64,000 nt of DNA. Source: Klebsiella pneumoniae (GTDB taxonomy: Bacteria; Pseudomonadota; Gammaproteobacteria; Steroidobacterales; Steroidobacteraceae). The translations under genes and the position numbers were made by a program. How positions within the stretch are numbered: the stretch's first letter is position 1; every line of letters starts with the position of its first letter. The stretch is from contig CAMAQZ010000004.1 of NCBI GenBank assembly GCA_945860725.1, forward strand, positions 1-64,000, given 5' to 3'. Positions 17,157-24,863 of the stretch are shown here, one piece after another. The notes under the pieces are model-generated. The model was not told the origin of the DNA and made no database searches. It worked only from the letters and a program-made list of their open reading frames with translations.

Positions 17157-17795
17157 TCAGCGATGGACAGGCGTTGCCGCGACGGCGGTCAGTCCGCACC
17201 CAGATCGAGACGCAGCGTCGCCGGCAGGCAGTGCATCGGCAGCGGCGCGACTGCGGATCTGCAGCGCCGGCAGCTCGAGGATCTCGAGGCCGAGGCCATC
17301 GGGACCGAGTGCCGCGCGCACCGTACCGGAGAACAACACCTCGCCGGCGCGGGCGCGCTGGCAGAGCCGTGCCGCCACGTTCACTGTGTCGCCCACCACG
17401 GTATCGTGTCGGAACGACGGTGGGCCGATCGGTCCGGCGATCACCGGCCCATAGTGGATGCCGATACCGAGGCCGGTGACGACTCCTTGCCGAGCCTGCC
17501 AATCCGCGGCGAAGATCTTCCACGCATCGAGCAGCGCGCGGGCCGCTCGCACCGAGCCACGCGCTGCCTGCACGCCGGTCTCCGACGCGCCAGGGCCAGC
17601 ACCGAAAGCGACCACCACGCCGTCACCGGCCATGTTGCAGGCGCGGCCGCTGTGCTGTCCGACGACCCCTACGAGGAGCTCGAAGTAGCCCTCCAGGAGT
17701 GCCACGACCCCATCGGGTCCGAGGTGCTCCGAGGCACGGGTAAAGCCCCGCATGTCGACGAACATCACCGCGCAGTCGATCGGGCGCTGAGCCAT
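17157..17795 (-). CDS. Class III adenylate/guanylate cyclase
   Basis: A 212-residue protein consisting mainly of a class III nucleotide cyclase catalytic domain. The two metal-binding Asp are in CAVMFVDMRGFT and NMAGDGVVVAFG. The transition-state Asn and Arg are in GDTVNVAARL. The position normally held by the purine-specifying Lys before the second GD is Asn here, as in some other bacterial cyclases, so ATP versus GTP preference is unclear. No sensor or membrane domain is attached. The ATG at 17795 is preferred to an upstream start that would overlap the DUF374 gene, leaving a seven-base gap. Confidence 0.85.
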   Translation of the reverse strand: MAQRPIDCAVMFVDMRGFTRASEHLGPDGVVALLEGYFELLVGVVGQHSGRACNMAGDGVVVAFGAGPGASETGVQAARGSVRAARALLDAWKIFAADWQARQGVVTGLGIGIHYGPVIAGPIGPPSFRHDTVVGDTVNVAARLCQRARAGEVLFSGTVRAALGPDGLGLEILELPALQIRSRAAADALPAGDAASRSGCGLTAVAATPVHR

Positions 17796-17802
17796 GGCCG
17801 GT

Positions 17803-18618
17803 TCAGTCCGCGCGTGGCGCAGACGATGCGCCATGCGCCGCGGTCATCGATGCTGCGTTCGGATCTTTGAGCGGCAGCCGCAACGGTTCGGGGTCTCGGT
17901 AGCCGGTGACGGCGTCGAGGTCGGCATGCATCCCCACCAAAGCGTCTTCGACGCGCCGCCGCAGCGCCTCGAGCTGCGCCGCATCGAGTTTGGCCGGCAC
18001 TTCGATGGGGTCCCCCGCACGCACTGCGACGGTGGCACCCGGCTTCGGGATCACGGTGCGGTCCCACGAGGCATCCCAGCGCCAGCAGCTCGCCGCCGAC
18101 CCGGCTACTGGCAGCAGCACGCTGCCGGTCTTCTGCGCGAGTGTGATGATGCCGAGCTGCGCCACGCCGCGTGGGCCGCGCGAACCATCGATCGCGAGAC
18201 AGGAGTTGAGTCCGGGATCCTCGCGCTGTGCCTTGATCATCTCGACCAGCGCCCGTGCGCCGCCCTTGCCGGAGGAGCCGCGCGCGACCCGGAAGCCGAG
18301 ACCTTCTTCGATGCGCGCCATCGCCTCGCCGTCGCGGCTCTGTGAACACATCAGGCCCCAGCGGCCCTGCTCGGGCAGGCTGAAGAAGTGCATCAGCGCG
18401 AAGGTGCGCGAGTGCAGGAAGGCGCCTACCACGGGCTGTCGTGCGGCGATTAGCCGGTGCAGCGACGTATCGACCTGTTCGGTGCGATAGGTCCAGGAAC
18501 GGCCGAGCGCACGATAGGCGCGCCAGCCGATGGGCGGCAACATCTTGTGCAGCACGAAGCGGCGTATCGGCTTGCGGGGCCGCTGCGTGCGAGCTGGTTT
18601 TTGTGCGGTGTCACCCAT
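17803..18618 (-). CDS. DUF374 lysophospholipid acyltransferase-like protein
   Basis: A 271-residue protein of the DUF374 / lysophospholipid acyltransferase-like superfamily. The HSRTFALMHFFSLPEQ segment stands where acyltransferases carry their catalytic His motif. RGSSGKGGARALVEMIK and CLAIDGSRGPRGVAQLGII match the conserved blocks of DUF374, and GATVAVRAGDPIEVP follows. Related proteins modify lipid A or phospholipids, but the acceptor is unknown. The N-terminus is very basic (KPARTQRPRKPIRR), which suits a peripheral inner-membrane enzyme. It starts six bases after the HMG-CoA reductase stop. Confidence 0.82.
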   Translation of the reverse strand: MGDTAQKPARTQRPRKPIRRFVLHKMLPPIGWRAYRALGRSWTYRTEQVDTSLHRLIAARQPVVGAFLHSRTFALMHFFSLPEQGRWGLMCSQSRDGEAMARIEEGLGFRVARGSSGKGGARALVEMIKAQREDPGLNSCLAIDGSRGPRGVAQLGIITLAQKTGSVLLPVAGSAASCWRWDASWDRTVIPKPGATVAVRAGDPIEVPAKLDAAQLEALRRRVEDALVGMHADLDAVTGYRDPEPLRLPLKDPNAASMTAAHGASSAPRAD

Positions 18619-18624
18619 GGGGTC

Positions 18625-19833
18625 TCAGCTCTCGCTGGTGCCGCGGCCTTTGCGTCCGCCGCTCGCATGCGCCTCGGCGAAGGCACCGCTCGCCATCGCG
18701 CCGACCACGGCGAGCTCGCCGGCAAGCGCGACTACGGCGCAGATCTCCGCGAACTTCGCCGCGGTCCCGGGGCTGGTGCAGCCGAGCAGCGCGAGACATT
18801 CGCGCGCGGTCGGCAGGAAGGTGCCGCCGCCGACCGTGCCGACGATCAGGTTCGGCAGCGTCACCGAGGCGTAGAGATCGCCGGCTGAAGTCGCTTCGAT
18901 GCGCGTCAGGGCGGTGCTCGCTTCGACGACGCAGGCGACATCCTGGCCGCAGGCGATGAACAGTGCGGCGACGGCGTTCGCGACATTGCCCTGCACGCCG
19001 ATCGAGCCGGTCTGCAGCGATCCGAGCGTGCCTTGCTGCCAAGCCCTGACCATGGTCGCGGCCTCGGTGCGCCAATAGCGGGCAAGGTGCCGCCCCGACA
19101 GCAGCACCTCGGCCGAGGCGTTGCGACCGCGCGCACCGAGAAAGGCCTGTGCGGTGGCGCGCTTGTCGCCGGACAGCACGGACTCCACCAGCCAGTTCAC
19201 CGGGGCATGCGGCATCCGCGGCAACAGCGCCGCGCAGACCGCTTGCGTGGCGAGCGTGACCATATTTTGGCCTGCCGCATCACCGGTCGTGTACTCGAGC
19301 ATCAGGTAGACGGTATTGCCGACCACTGAGGTGCGTGCGCCTTGCAGCCGACAGTAGCGCGAGGTGGTGGTGGCGGCTTGCTGCATCGGCAGAAACTGCG
19401 AGGCCAACCATGCGGCCATGGTGGCGGCGGTGGGGAGGTCCGCGAACGCGAAGCAGGGTGCGCGACCGACCAGTTGCCGGGTGCAGGCTGCCGCCGCGCC
19501 GCCGCCGCGGTTGATGGCGTTGAAGGCGTGCTGGTAAGAGGCGACCAGCGTGCCCTCGGTGGTCGCGAGCGGCACGATGAAATCGCCTTGCGCGTACTGG
19601 CCGCGGATGTGCACCGGACCGGCGATGCCGATCGGCACTTGGGCGTAGCCGATGAAGCCTTCGATGCTGCCCGACAGGCTCGCGGGATCAGGTTCATCTG
19701 CTGCGCCGCTGATCGCGGTGACCGTGTGGCCATCGCTCAGGAGACGCGAGCGACGCGCATCGCGCGCCTCGCGCGAGGCATCGGTGGTGGAGGGCAGGCG
19801 GCGCGGGCCGGGGCTGCGGTTGTCGTCGGTCAT
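18625..19833 (-). CDS. Hydroxymethylglutaryl-CoA reductase
   Basis: A 402-residue HMG-CoA reductase, which reduces HMG-CoA to mevalonate. Seen are the substrate-loop block GYAQVPIGIAGPVHIRG, the catalytic Glu in PLATTEGTLVAS, GDAAGQNM, the catalytic Lys in SGDKRATAQ, the catalytic Asp in GQDVACVVEAS, the GTVGGGTFLPTARECLALLG block and a C-terminal His (EAHASGGR, about residue 389). The order looks like a class I enzyme without the eukaryotic membrane domain. The ATG at 19833 gives a normal start. No other mevalonate-pathway gene is in the window, and proteobacteria usually make isoprenoids by the MEP route, so its physiological role is open. Confidence 0.88.
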   Translation of the reverse strand: MTDDNRSPGPRRLPSTTDASREARDARRSRLLSDGHTVTAISGAADEPDPASLSGSIEGFIGYAQVPIGIAGPVHIRGQYAQGDFIVPLATTEGTLVASYQHAFNAINRGGGAAAACTRQLVGRAPCFAFADLPTAATMAAWLASQFLPMQQAATTTSRYCRLQGARTSVVGNTVYLMLEYTTGDAAGQNMVTLATQAVCAALLPRMPHAPVNWLVESVLSGDKRATAQAFLGARGRNASAEVLLSGRHLARYWRTEAATMVRAWQQGTLGSLQTGSIGVQGNVANAVAALFIACGQDVACVVEASTALTRIEATSAGDLYASVTLPNLIVGTVGGGTFLPTARECLALLGCTSPGTAAKFAEICAVVALAGELAVVGAMASGAFAEAHASGGRKGRGTSES

Positions 19834-19874
19834 GGGTTCATTGTGTGCGGCGCATGGCGGGTTCCGCAAGGCGC

Positions 19875-20392
19875 TCAGAACCGCTCGCCGATGACGAGCC
19901 GGAACACCGACAGATCTGCGCCGAAGCGGTAGCCGAGACCGATACGAGGCAACGCCACACCGGCGATGCGCAAGGGTTCCCCAGTGCCGAGCGTGCTGCC
20001 GATCTCGCCCTGTAGGCGGATCACCCCTCCGCTCGGTGCGCTCGCGAGCAACGGTACCGATGGTGCGTCGGGATACCAGCGCAGGGCAGCGTCAGGACCA
20101 GGCCCGCGTGCTCGTCATCACGCTCGCGCAGCCGCCGTTCGAAGGGCAAAGAATAGACCTGCACGGTGCGGCCCGAGATCTCGTAGATATCGGTGCCGAG
20201 CCGGTGGGCGAAGGCGAAGTTCGCCGCCGGCAGCTCGCTCTCGCGCAACGGCGTCGTTGGCGCGGGACCCTCTGCCGGCTGGGCTGCAGCCGGGACGGCA
20301 GCGCGGACGGTGGCGCGGCGGGCGAGGCCGGGGCGCGGACGGCGAGCGAGGGTGGCAAAGATCAGTCGGCTGCGACGATTAGCGCACGGTAA
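19875..20392 (-). pseudogene. Decayed solitary autotransporter-type beta-barrel gene (Omp_AT-like)
   Basis: Two minus-strand frames together read like one outer-membrane protein with its middle missing. The upstream frame (about 20392 to 20021) has a signal-peptide-like AAVPAAAQP and FAHRLGTDIYEISGRTVQVY. The second frame (20114 to 19875) ends in IAGVALPRIGLGYRFGADLS and FRLVIGERF, a typical C-terminal barrel strand ending in Phe. This resembles the solitary outer-membrane autotransporter-type barrel family, which is roughly 120 residues longer between these blocks. There is a frame change between about 20080 and 20114, no good ATG, and an apparent internal deletion. Sequencing error could explain the frameshift but not the missing middle. 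Confidence 0.6.
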
Positions 20393-20397
20393 TCAGT

Positions 20398-20426
20398 TTT
20401 CCAGGGTTCCGATGGAGCGCTATACT
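20398..20426 (+). promoter_or_regulatory. Putative promoter giving a leaderless methyltransferase mRNA
   Basis: TTTCCA (20398-20403) and TATACT (20421-20426) are spaced by 17 bases. The ATG at 20433 begins six bases after the -10 box, so transcription would start at or next to the start codon. No Shine-Dalgarno sequence precedes this ATG. Confidence 0.4.
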
Positions 20427-20432
20427 GACCCC

Positions 20433-21626
20433 ATGACGCATCCCTTTCCTTGGACTGATATTGGGCGACACGACGTCCTTCCTGCGGCCTCGCACGACGA
20501 GATCGCCCGCTTCGATGTCATCGCTCAACTGAACACCCTGCTCGCCGCCCGCTTGGCGCCGGCGGTGCGTGCGTCCTTCGAGGGACGGGTGAGTCCAGCC
20601 TGGGTGTTGCGGCACGGCCATGAACCCCGAGACCGTCAAGAGGTCGCTGAGGCCATGTCCTCGGATCCCGCCTGGCGCAGTTGGAGCCTCATCCGTCGCA
20701 ACACCATGGAGATGCGCCAGCAAGCCGGGCGCAGCTTGGTCGCCCGCCAAGCGACCGCTTTGCGCGATCGGGCGCAGGCGCTGAACGAAGGCGCCGCGAC
20801 GCTGCAGCTCGACCCGTCGCTGCCCGTACCCCGGTATGTGTCAGCGGTGGACACTCACCTGATGCGCGGTGGCTACACCGCCGAGCAGATTGAAGGGGAT
20901 GTCTCGAACCCCGCCAACTACGACGCGGGGTTCTTCGCCACCGTGGGCGGCATGGCAGGCCCTTGGAACGATGCCGCGGGCCGCGCGTTGGCCGCATGGT
21001 TGCAGCGTGAACACCCGGATTTCCAGCCGCAGCGCATCGCGGATCTCGGCTGCGGACTCGGTCACAACACGCTGCCGTTGCGCCATGCGTTCCCGCAGGC
21101 CGAGATCATCGCCGTCGATGTCGCGGCGCCGTTCCTGCGCTATGGCCACGCGCGCGCTCGCTCGCTCGGCATCGATGACATCGAGTTCCGCCAGCAAGAC
21201 GCGAGCGCCACCTCGCTGCCCGACGCCTCCTGCGACCTCGTGTTCACCACCATGGTGCTGCACGAGACTTCCGCCGAGGCACTGCCGCGCATCCTGGCCG
21301 AGTGCAAGCGCCTGCTGCGTCCAGGCGGGCTTGCGATCCATCTCGAGCAGCCGCCTTACCGGAACTTCCCGCCGTTCGAGCAGTTCATGCGCGACTGGGA
21401 CGGTCGTTGGAACAACGAGCCGTTCTGGACTTCCCTCCACGAGATGGATCTGGCCGAGCGGATGGCTCGGGCCGGTTTCATCCCAGGAGAAATCTTCGAG
21501 ACCGAGTGTCGCGCGCCGGCCTTGGGCGCTGCCGATGGCCGTGCCGAGGACTTCGGGCGATCCCCCGTATGGTATGTCGTCGGGGCTTGGCAGACGGCGG
21601 ACGAGACCGCCGGGGCCATCGGCTAG
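20433..21626 (+). CDS. Class I SAM-dependent methyltransferase
   Basis: A 397-residue protein. The first 190 residues are mostly helical with no recognised motif. The rest is a class I methyltransferase domain with motif I RIADLGCGLGHNTLPL near residue 200, the acidic strand-2 end IIAVDVAAP, motif III-like FRQQDASATSLP, and DLVFTTMVLHET followed by LLRPGGLAIHLEQPP. This pattern is typical of methyltransferases acting on small molecules; the substrate is unknown. An alternative ATG at 20412 adds seven residues but would overlap the putative -10 box. The gene stands alone, facing the decayed barrel gene. Confidence 0.85.
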   Translation: MTHPFPWTDIGRHDVLPAASHDEIARFDVIAQLNTLLAARLAPAVRASFEGRVSPAWVLRHGHEPRDRQEVAEAMSSDPAWRSWSLIRRNTMEMRQQAGRSLVARQATALRDRAQALNEGAATLQLDPSLPVPRYVSAVDTHLMRGGYTAEQIEGDVSNPANYDAGFFATVGGMAGPWNDAAGRALAAWLQREHPDFQPQRIADLGCGLGHNTLPLRHAFPQAEIIAVDVAAPFLRYGHARARSLGIDDIEFRQQDASATSLPDASCDLVFTTMVLHETSAEALPRILAECKRLLRPGGLAIHLEQPPYRNFPPFEQFMRDWDGRWNNEPFWTSLHEMDLAERMARAGFIPGEIFETECRAPALGAADGRAEDFGRSPVWYVVGAWQTADETAGAIG

Positions 21627-21649
21627 CCCGAAAGACAGTGACCCGGGAC

Positions 21650-21982
21650 ATGGATAAGCCTTCCCCGCCCCGCGCCGACTCCGATCAGGCTGCGCCCCCC
21701 GCTGCACGCGGCCGTCGCCCCGAATTCACCGACGATCCCATGCTCGATCGCCTTTATTCGGTCACGCTCGCGCTGGTGGCGGAGCTTGCGGTCACCCGCG
21801 CCCGGCTCGACACGGTCGAGCGCCTGCTCGCCCGCCGGTCGGTGGTGGGTGCTGAGGAGATCGATGCCTATCGTCCGGCGGATGCCGAGGAAGTCGAGGC
21901 GCGCAGCCGCCTGCACGCCGAGTACCTCGAGCGGATGTTTCGCGAGTTCACGCCCGTGACGCGGGGCGACACGCCGCGCTGA
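21650..21982 (+). CDS. Hypothetical protein, coiled-coil
   Basis: A 110-residue soluble protein that I do not recognise. After a disordered Pro/Ala-rich N-terminus (about 25 residues) it has a predicted helical stretch with heptad-like spacing (LDRLYSVTLALVAELAVTRA and on to about residue 70), then an acidic segment and a final helix ending in FREFTPVTRG. The gene follows the methyltransferase by 23 bases and is probably co-transcribed with it. The start is the ATG at 21650. Confidence 0.65.
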   Translation: MDKPSPPRADSDQAAPPAARGRRPEFTDDPMLDRLYSVTLALVAELAVTRARLDTVERLLARRSVVGAEEIDAYRPADAEEVEARSRLHAEYLERMFREFTPVTRGDTPR

Positions 21983-22011
21983 AGATTGTGTGTCCGCCCT
22001 CGACGGCGGCC

Positions 22012-22674
22012 TCAGCCCGTCTTCTTCTCCACCGGAACGAGGGTGATCTCGACGCGCCGGTTCTGGGCACGGCCTTCCGACGTGTCATTGGTGTCGACCG
22101 GATGGTCGGGGCCTGCACCCACGGCGATCATGCGCTCGCGTGCGATGCCGCGACCCGAGAGGTAGCTCAGCACCGACCCCGCACGGCGCTCTGAGAGCGT
22201 CATGTTGTAGGCGCGCGCACCGGTCGAGTCCGTGTGGCCAGCGACCTCGATCACCGTCTGGTTGAACTCGCCGAGTGTGGTGGCTACTTGGTCGAGCACG
22301 GTGTAGAAGTTCGTGTTGATGTCGGAGCTGTTGGTGGCGAAGGTGACGCCGCCCGGCATGTCGAGGGTGATGTTGTTGCCCACGCGCTGGACCTCGACGC
22401 CGGTGTTGGCGAGTTGCGCGCGCAGCTTGCGCTCCTGCTGGTCCTGGTAGTTGCCGATCGCTGCGCCGCCGAGGCCGCCGATCGCGGCGCCGATGGCCGC
22501 ATTGTCGAACTTGTCACCTTTGCTCAGCAGGCCGATGACCGCGCCGATGCCGGCGCCGATGGCCGCTCCGCTGCGGGTCTTGGCGGTGTCCGGGTTGCCG
22601 GTGCTCGCGCAGCCGGCAAGCAGCAGCGATCCGAGCGCGAGGGCGGTGATCTGGATGCGGGACGAATGTCTCAT
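22012..22674 (-). CDS. OmpA-family lipoprotein with glycine zipper
   Basis: A 220-residue outer-membrane lipoprotein. The signal peptide ends in the lipobox LLLAGC, with Cys near residue 22 as the lipidation site. A glycine-zipper region follows (GAAIGAGIGAVIGLL, then GAAIGGLGGAAIG). The C-terminal OmpA domain (about residues 105-215) contains the peptidoglycan-binding signature EVAGHTDSTGARAYNMTLSE and GRAQNRRVEI. It resembles YiaD-type proteins, which anchor the outer membrane to peptidoglycan. It is transcribed towards the methyltransferase pair. Confidence 0.92.
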   Translation of the reverse strand: MRHSSRIQITALALGSLLLAGCASTGNPDTAKTRSGAAIGAGIGAVIGLLSKGDKFDNAAIGAAIGGLGGAAIGNYQDQQERKLRAQLANTGVEVQRVGNNITLDMPGGVTFATNSSDINTNFYTVLDQVATTLGEFNQTVIEVAGHTDSTGARAYNMTLSERRAGSVLSYLSGRGIARERMIAVGAGPDHPVDTNDTSEGRAQNRRVEITLVPVEKKTG

Positions 22675-22744
22675 GGTGGAATCTCCGTTCGAGAGTTCAG
22701 GTCGGGCAGGGCAGAGGTCGGGGAGGGCGGTGGGCGCACGTCCC

Positions 22745-23422
22745 TCAGCGCTTGACAGGCGTCGCCGGCAGCGACAGCGAGCCGTCCAGCAGGCTACGCC
22801 GCGCGAAGTCGGGGGCGATAAAGTGGCAGTGCCGTACGCCGCGACCGGCTTCGCTGCCGGTCCAGCTGCGCGAGGTCAGGTGCAGCGTGCCGCGCTTGTC
22901 GATTGTGGCGAGCTCGCCGGGCTCCAGCCATTCAGCCGAGCTCGCAGCGACGGTATCGCGATCGAATGCGACCTTCTTGCCTTGCCCGAAGCGGGCGCTT
23001 GCGTGCTCCGCCGGTGTCAGCGCGGCGAGCACCGAGGTGAAGGTGTTGCGGTTCACCAGCGAGCAGCTCGAATCGCTGCGCGCGGCCTCCGGTCCGTAGG
23101 CGCCACGCAGCGCCTCGGCGGTCACGAGCTTGCAGGAGATCAGGCGCGCGCGACCCTGCGCGTCATCGGCAACGGTGTACTGCTGCGCCTCAAGCGGTTG
23201 CACCGAGGCGGCCGAGTCGCGGAAGCTGTCGTAGCCCTCGTGCAGCACATTGCGCGCCGGCCGGGATGCGAGCATCACATAGCCTTGGGCGCGACCACAG
23301 AATTCGTCGGTCGGCCAGGGGGCGGTGGCCGCTCCTTGCGCCACGCCCGAGGTCGGGACCGTGATCGCGGTCAGCGCCGTGACGGCGAGGACGGCGACGG
23401 TGAAGGATTTGATTGAAGACAT
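22745..23422 (-). CDS. Hypothetical secreted protein with four cysteines
   Basis: A 225-residue exported protein of unknown function. A signal peptide of about 29 residues (FTVAVLAVTALTAITVP core, ending GVAQ) is followed by a globular part with four Cys (EFCGR, LISCKL, DSSCSL, VRHCHF) that could form two disulfides in the periplasm. No catalytic motif is recognised. The start is the ATG at 23422. A terminator-like hairpin lies just upstream on the same strand, so the gene has its own transcription start somewhere in 23423-23478. It is 70 bases upstream of the OmpA lipoprotein gene. Confidence 0.7.
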   Translation of the reverse strand: MSSIKSFTVAVLAVTALTAITVPTSGVAQGAATAPWPTDEFCGRAQGYVMLASRPARNVLHEGYDSFRDSAASVQPLEAQQYTVADDAQGRARLISCKLVTAEALRGAYGPEAARSDSSCSLVNRNTFTSVLAALTPAEHASARFGQGKKVAFDRDTVAASSAEWLEPGELATIDKRGTLHLTSRSWTGSEAGRGVRHCHFIAPDFARRSLLDGSLSLPATPVKR

Positions 23423-23478
23423 GTCAGGCTCCGTTGAGGGAACGATCGTCCGGTTGAGACCGATCCGGGTCAAGACCC

Positions 23479-23513
23479 AAAAAGAAGGCCCGCCAGGCGT
23501 CTGCCTCACGGGC
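23479..23513 (-). terminator. Intrinsic terminator of the candidate small RNA
   Basis: On the minus strand a stem GCCCGTGAGGC / GCCTGGCGGGC (one 2-base internal mismatch) closes an AGAC loop and is followed by TTCTTTTT. It lies upstream of the 22745-23422 gene and downstream of a strong minus-strand promoter, so it ends a separate transcript of about 200 bases. Confidence 0.75.
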
Positions 23514-23678
23514 TCTCAGAGTAACGACGAAACGTTACGGTGTGATGCGCAGGGTCACGAGGCGGTGCTGCGCTTGCCCCGCGGTCGTCGGCTTCGAGGA
23601 TGTTCTTTATCGGTTTGCGCCGTTCTGGATCTTTAGTGATCTTCTGTAGACGTGTCGGCGCATCAAAATAATTGTGCA
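23479..23678 (-). ncRNA. Candidate small RNA, about 200 nt
   Basis: A strong minus-strand promoter (23711-23685) and an intrinsic terminator (23513-23479) bound about 200 bases that hold no convincing gene. The longest ATG frame encodes 18 residues. A 58-codon frame ending in FRRYSESP is open but has no ATG, GTG or TTG start. An independent small RNA is the simplest reading. It does not match 6S RNA, tmRNA or SRP RNA by eye. A structured leader with attenuation for the gene at 22745 is the main alternative. Confidence 0.45.
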
Positions 23679-23684
23679 GAGGTC

Positions 23685-23711
23685 ATTTTAACACGCGCGA
23701 CATCCCGTCAA
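23685..23711 (-). promoter_or_regulatory. Extended -10 promoter of the candidate small RNA
   Basis: TTGACG (23711-23706) matches the -35 consensus in five of six bases, and TGTTAAAAT includes an extended -10 (TG, one base, TAAAAT at 23690-23685). The spacer is 15 bases, short for sigma-70, which the extended -10 could offset. The -35 box contains the stop codon of the DUF192 gene. Confidence 0.55.
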
Positions 23712-24224
23712 CGAAATGCCGGATGGCGTACGCGATCACCGGAGCGGATGCCACGGCGGGCGGACTCGCCGCCGCGCAGTTCAAGCACCGCCCGCACCGG
23801 GGAGTCGACCCCGAGCGGTTCCAGCGACAGGGGTGTGGTGCGTTCGTAGACCTTCACCACCTTGCCCCGCGAGTCGATGAAGAGGATGTCGAGCGGGATA
23901 TAGGTGTTCTTCATCCAGAACGCCGACGGTCTTGGCGCAGGATGGATGAACAACATTCCTTGCTCCGCAGGCAGGTCGCGCACGAACATCAGCCCCTGAC
24001 GTTGGCGCTCCTCGGTGTCGGCGACCCAGACGCGGTAGGTGGACTGGGTCCCGGCAGCGGTCTCGACGGTCACCTGACTCTGCGGAAAGCGAGCGAGATC
24101 CTCGATGGGGGTGTCTGCTGCCGCCCCGATCGGGACGACTGTGGCCAATACCAGCGCCCAAGATGCCAGGCGCCGGGTCGGGCGCCGGAGCCGGGCGGGC
24201 GAGCTTTGGGAGGGGATCCGCACT
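23708..24224 (-). CDS. DUF192 family exported protein
   Basis: A DUF192 protein of about 171 residues. After a basic start and a hydrophobic export segment (LASWALVLATVVPIGAAAD) it has the family blocks VWVADTEERQRQGLMFVRDL, GMLFIHPAPRPSAFWMKNTY, IPLDILFIDSRGKVV and AVLELRGGESARRGIRSGD. The function of the family is not established; it is a small beta-rich domain. The start is uncertain. I use GTG 24224, since a possible promoter (TTGCAT, 18 bases, TATGCT at 24239-24234) lies directly upstream; a TTG at 24280 would add 19 residues. Confidence 0.85.
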
Positions 24225-24374
24225 TGGGGCGGAGCATAGCCTCGGTCAACCAGTGGATGCAAAAGTCTGTGGACAATCAATAGGCAGATGGCGTGCGGTA
24301 CTGTGCAGCGAGTACCTTGTCACGGGCGACGACAGGCCATCTGTCGCCTTAGGTTTGGGTAGAATCGGGGCGTA

Positions 24375-24863
24375 ATGATCGTTTCGAACTTCATCCGCCC
24401 CAGACTGCTCTGCGCAGTCGGCGCACTGGCTGCACTGCTGCTCTCGGCAGGTTGTGCGCGCTTCGGTGCCCGCCTAGAACCGCCGCAGCTGTCGGTGGTC
24501 GGCGTGGAGATCGCCCGCGGCGACCTGTTCGAGCAGCGTTTCAAGGCCCGCATGCGGGTCCAGAACCCGAACGACCGGTCGATCGCCGTCCGCGGCGTCT
24601 CCTACACCCTCCAGATCGGCGGCGAGGAACTGGGTCGCGGTCTGTCGGGATCGTCCTTCACGGTGCCGGCGTTGGGTGAGGCCGAGTTCGACATGCTCGT
24701 CACCATGAACCTTGCCGGCACCCTGATGCGTCTGCTCGAGCGGGCGCGCAGCGACGGGTTACCCGATTCTTTGTCGTACCGTCTGCGCGGAGAGGTGAAA
24801 CTCGCCGAAGGGTTGGTGCGCACCATCCCGTTCGACGAGAAAGGCTCGGTACGGTTGCGATGA
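24375..24863 (+). CDS. LEA14-like (LEA type 2) lipoprotein
   Basis: A 162-residue lipoprotein. The signal peptide ends in LLLSAGC, giving lipidated Cys near residue 27. The rest is a single LEA14/WHy-type immunoglobulin-like domain: LEPPQLSVVGVEIARGDLFE, FKARMRVQNPNDRSIAVRGV, and SGSSFTVPALGEAEFDMLVT. Such domains are found in desiccation-related plant proteins and in many bacterial lipoproteins of unknown role. The stop overlaps the start of a 55-residue gene (ATGA), the first link in a coupled run. A TAGAAT element (24360-24365) nine bases before the ATG may be a -10 box. Confidence 0.88.
   Translation: MIVSNFIRPRLLCAVGALAALLLSAGCARFGARLEPPQLSVVGVEIARGDLFEQRFKARMRVQNPNDRSIAVRGVSYTLQIGGEELGRGLSGSSFTVPALGEAEFDMLVTMNLAGTLMRLLERARSDGLPDSLSYRLRGEVKLAEGLVRTIPFDEKGSVRLR

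Noticed and set aside
24285-24343. Inverted repeat CAGATGGC / GCCATCTG upstream of the LEA-like gene
   Set aside because: The arms are 43 bases apart and no fitting promoter spacing or T tract was found; it may be chance.
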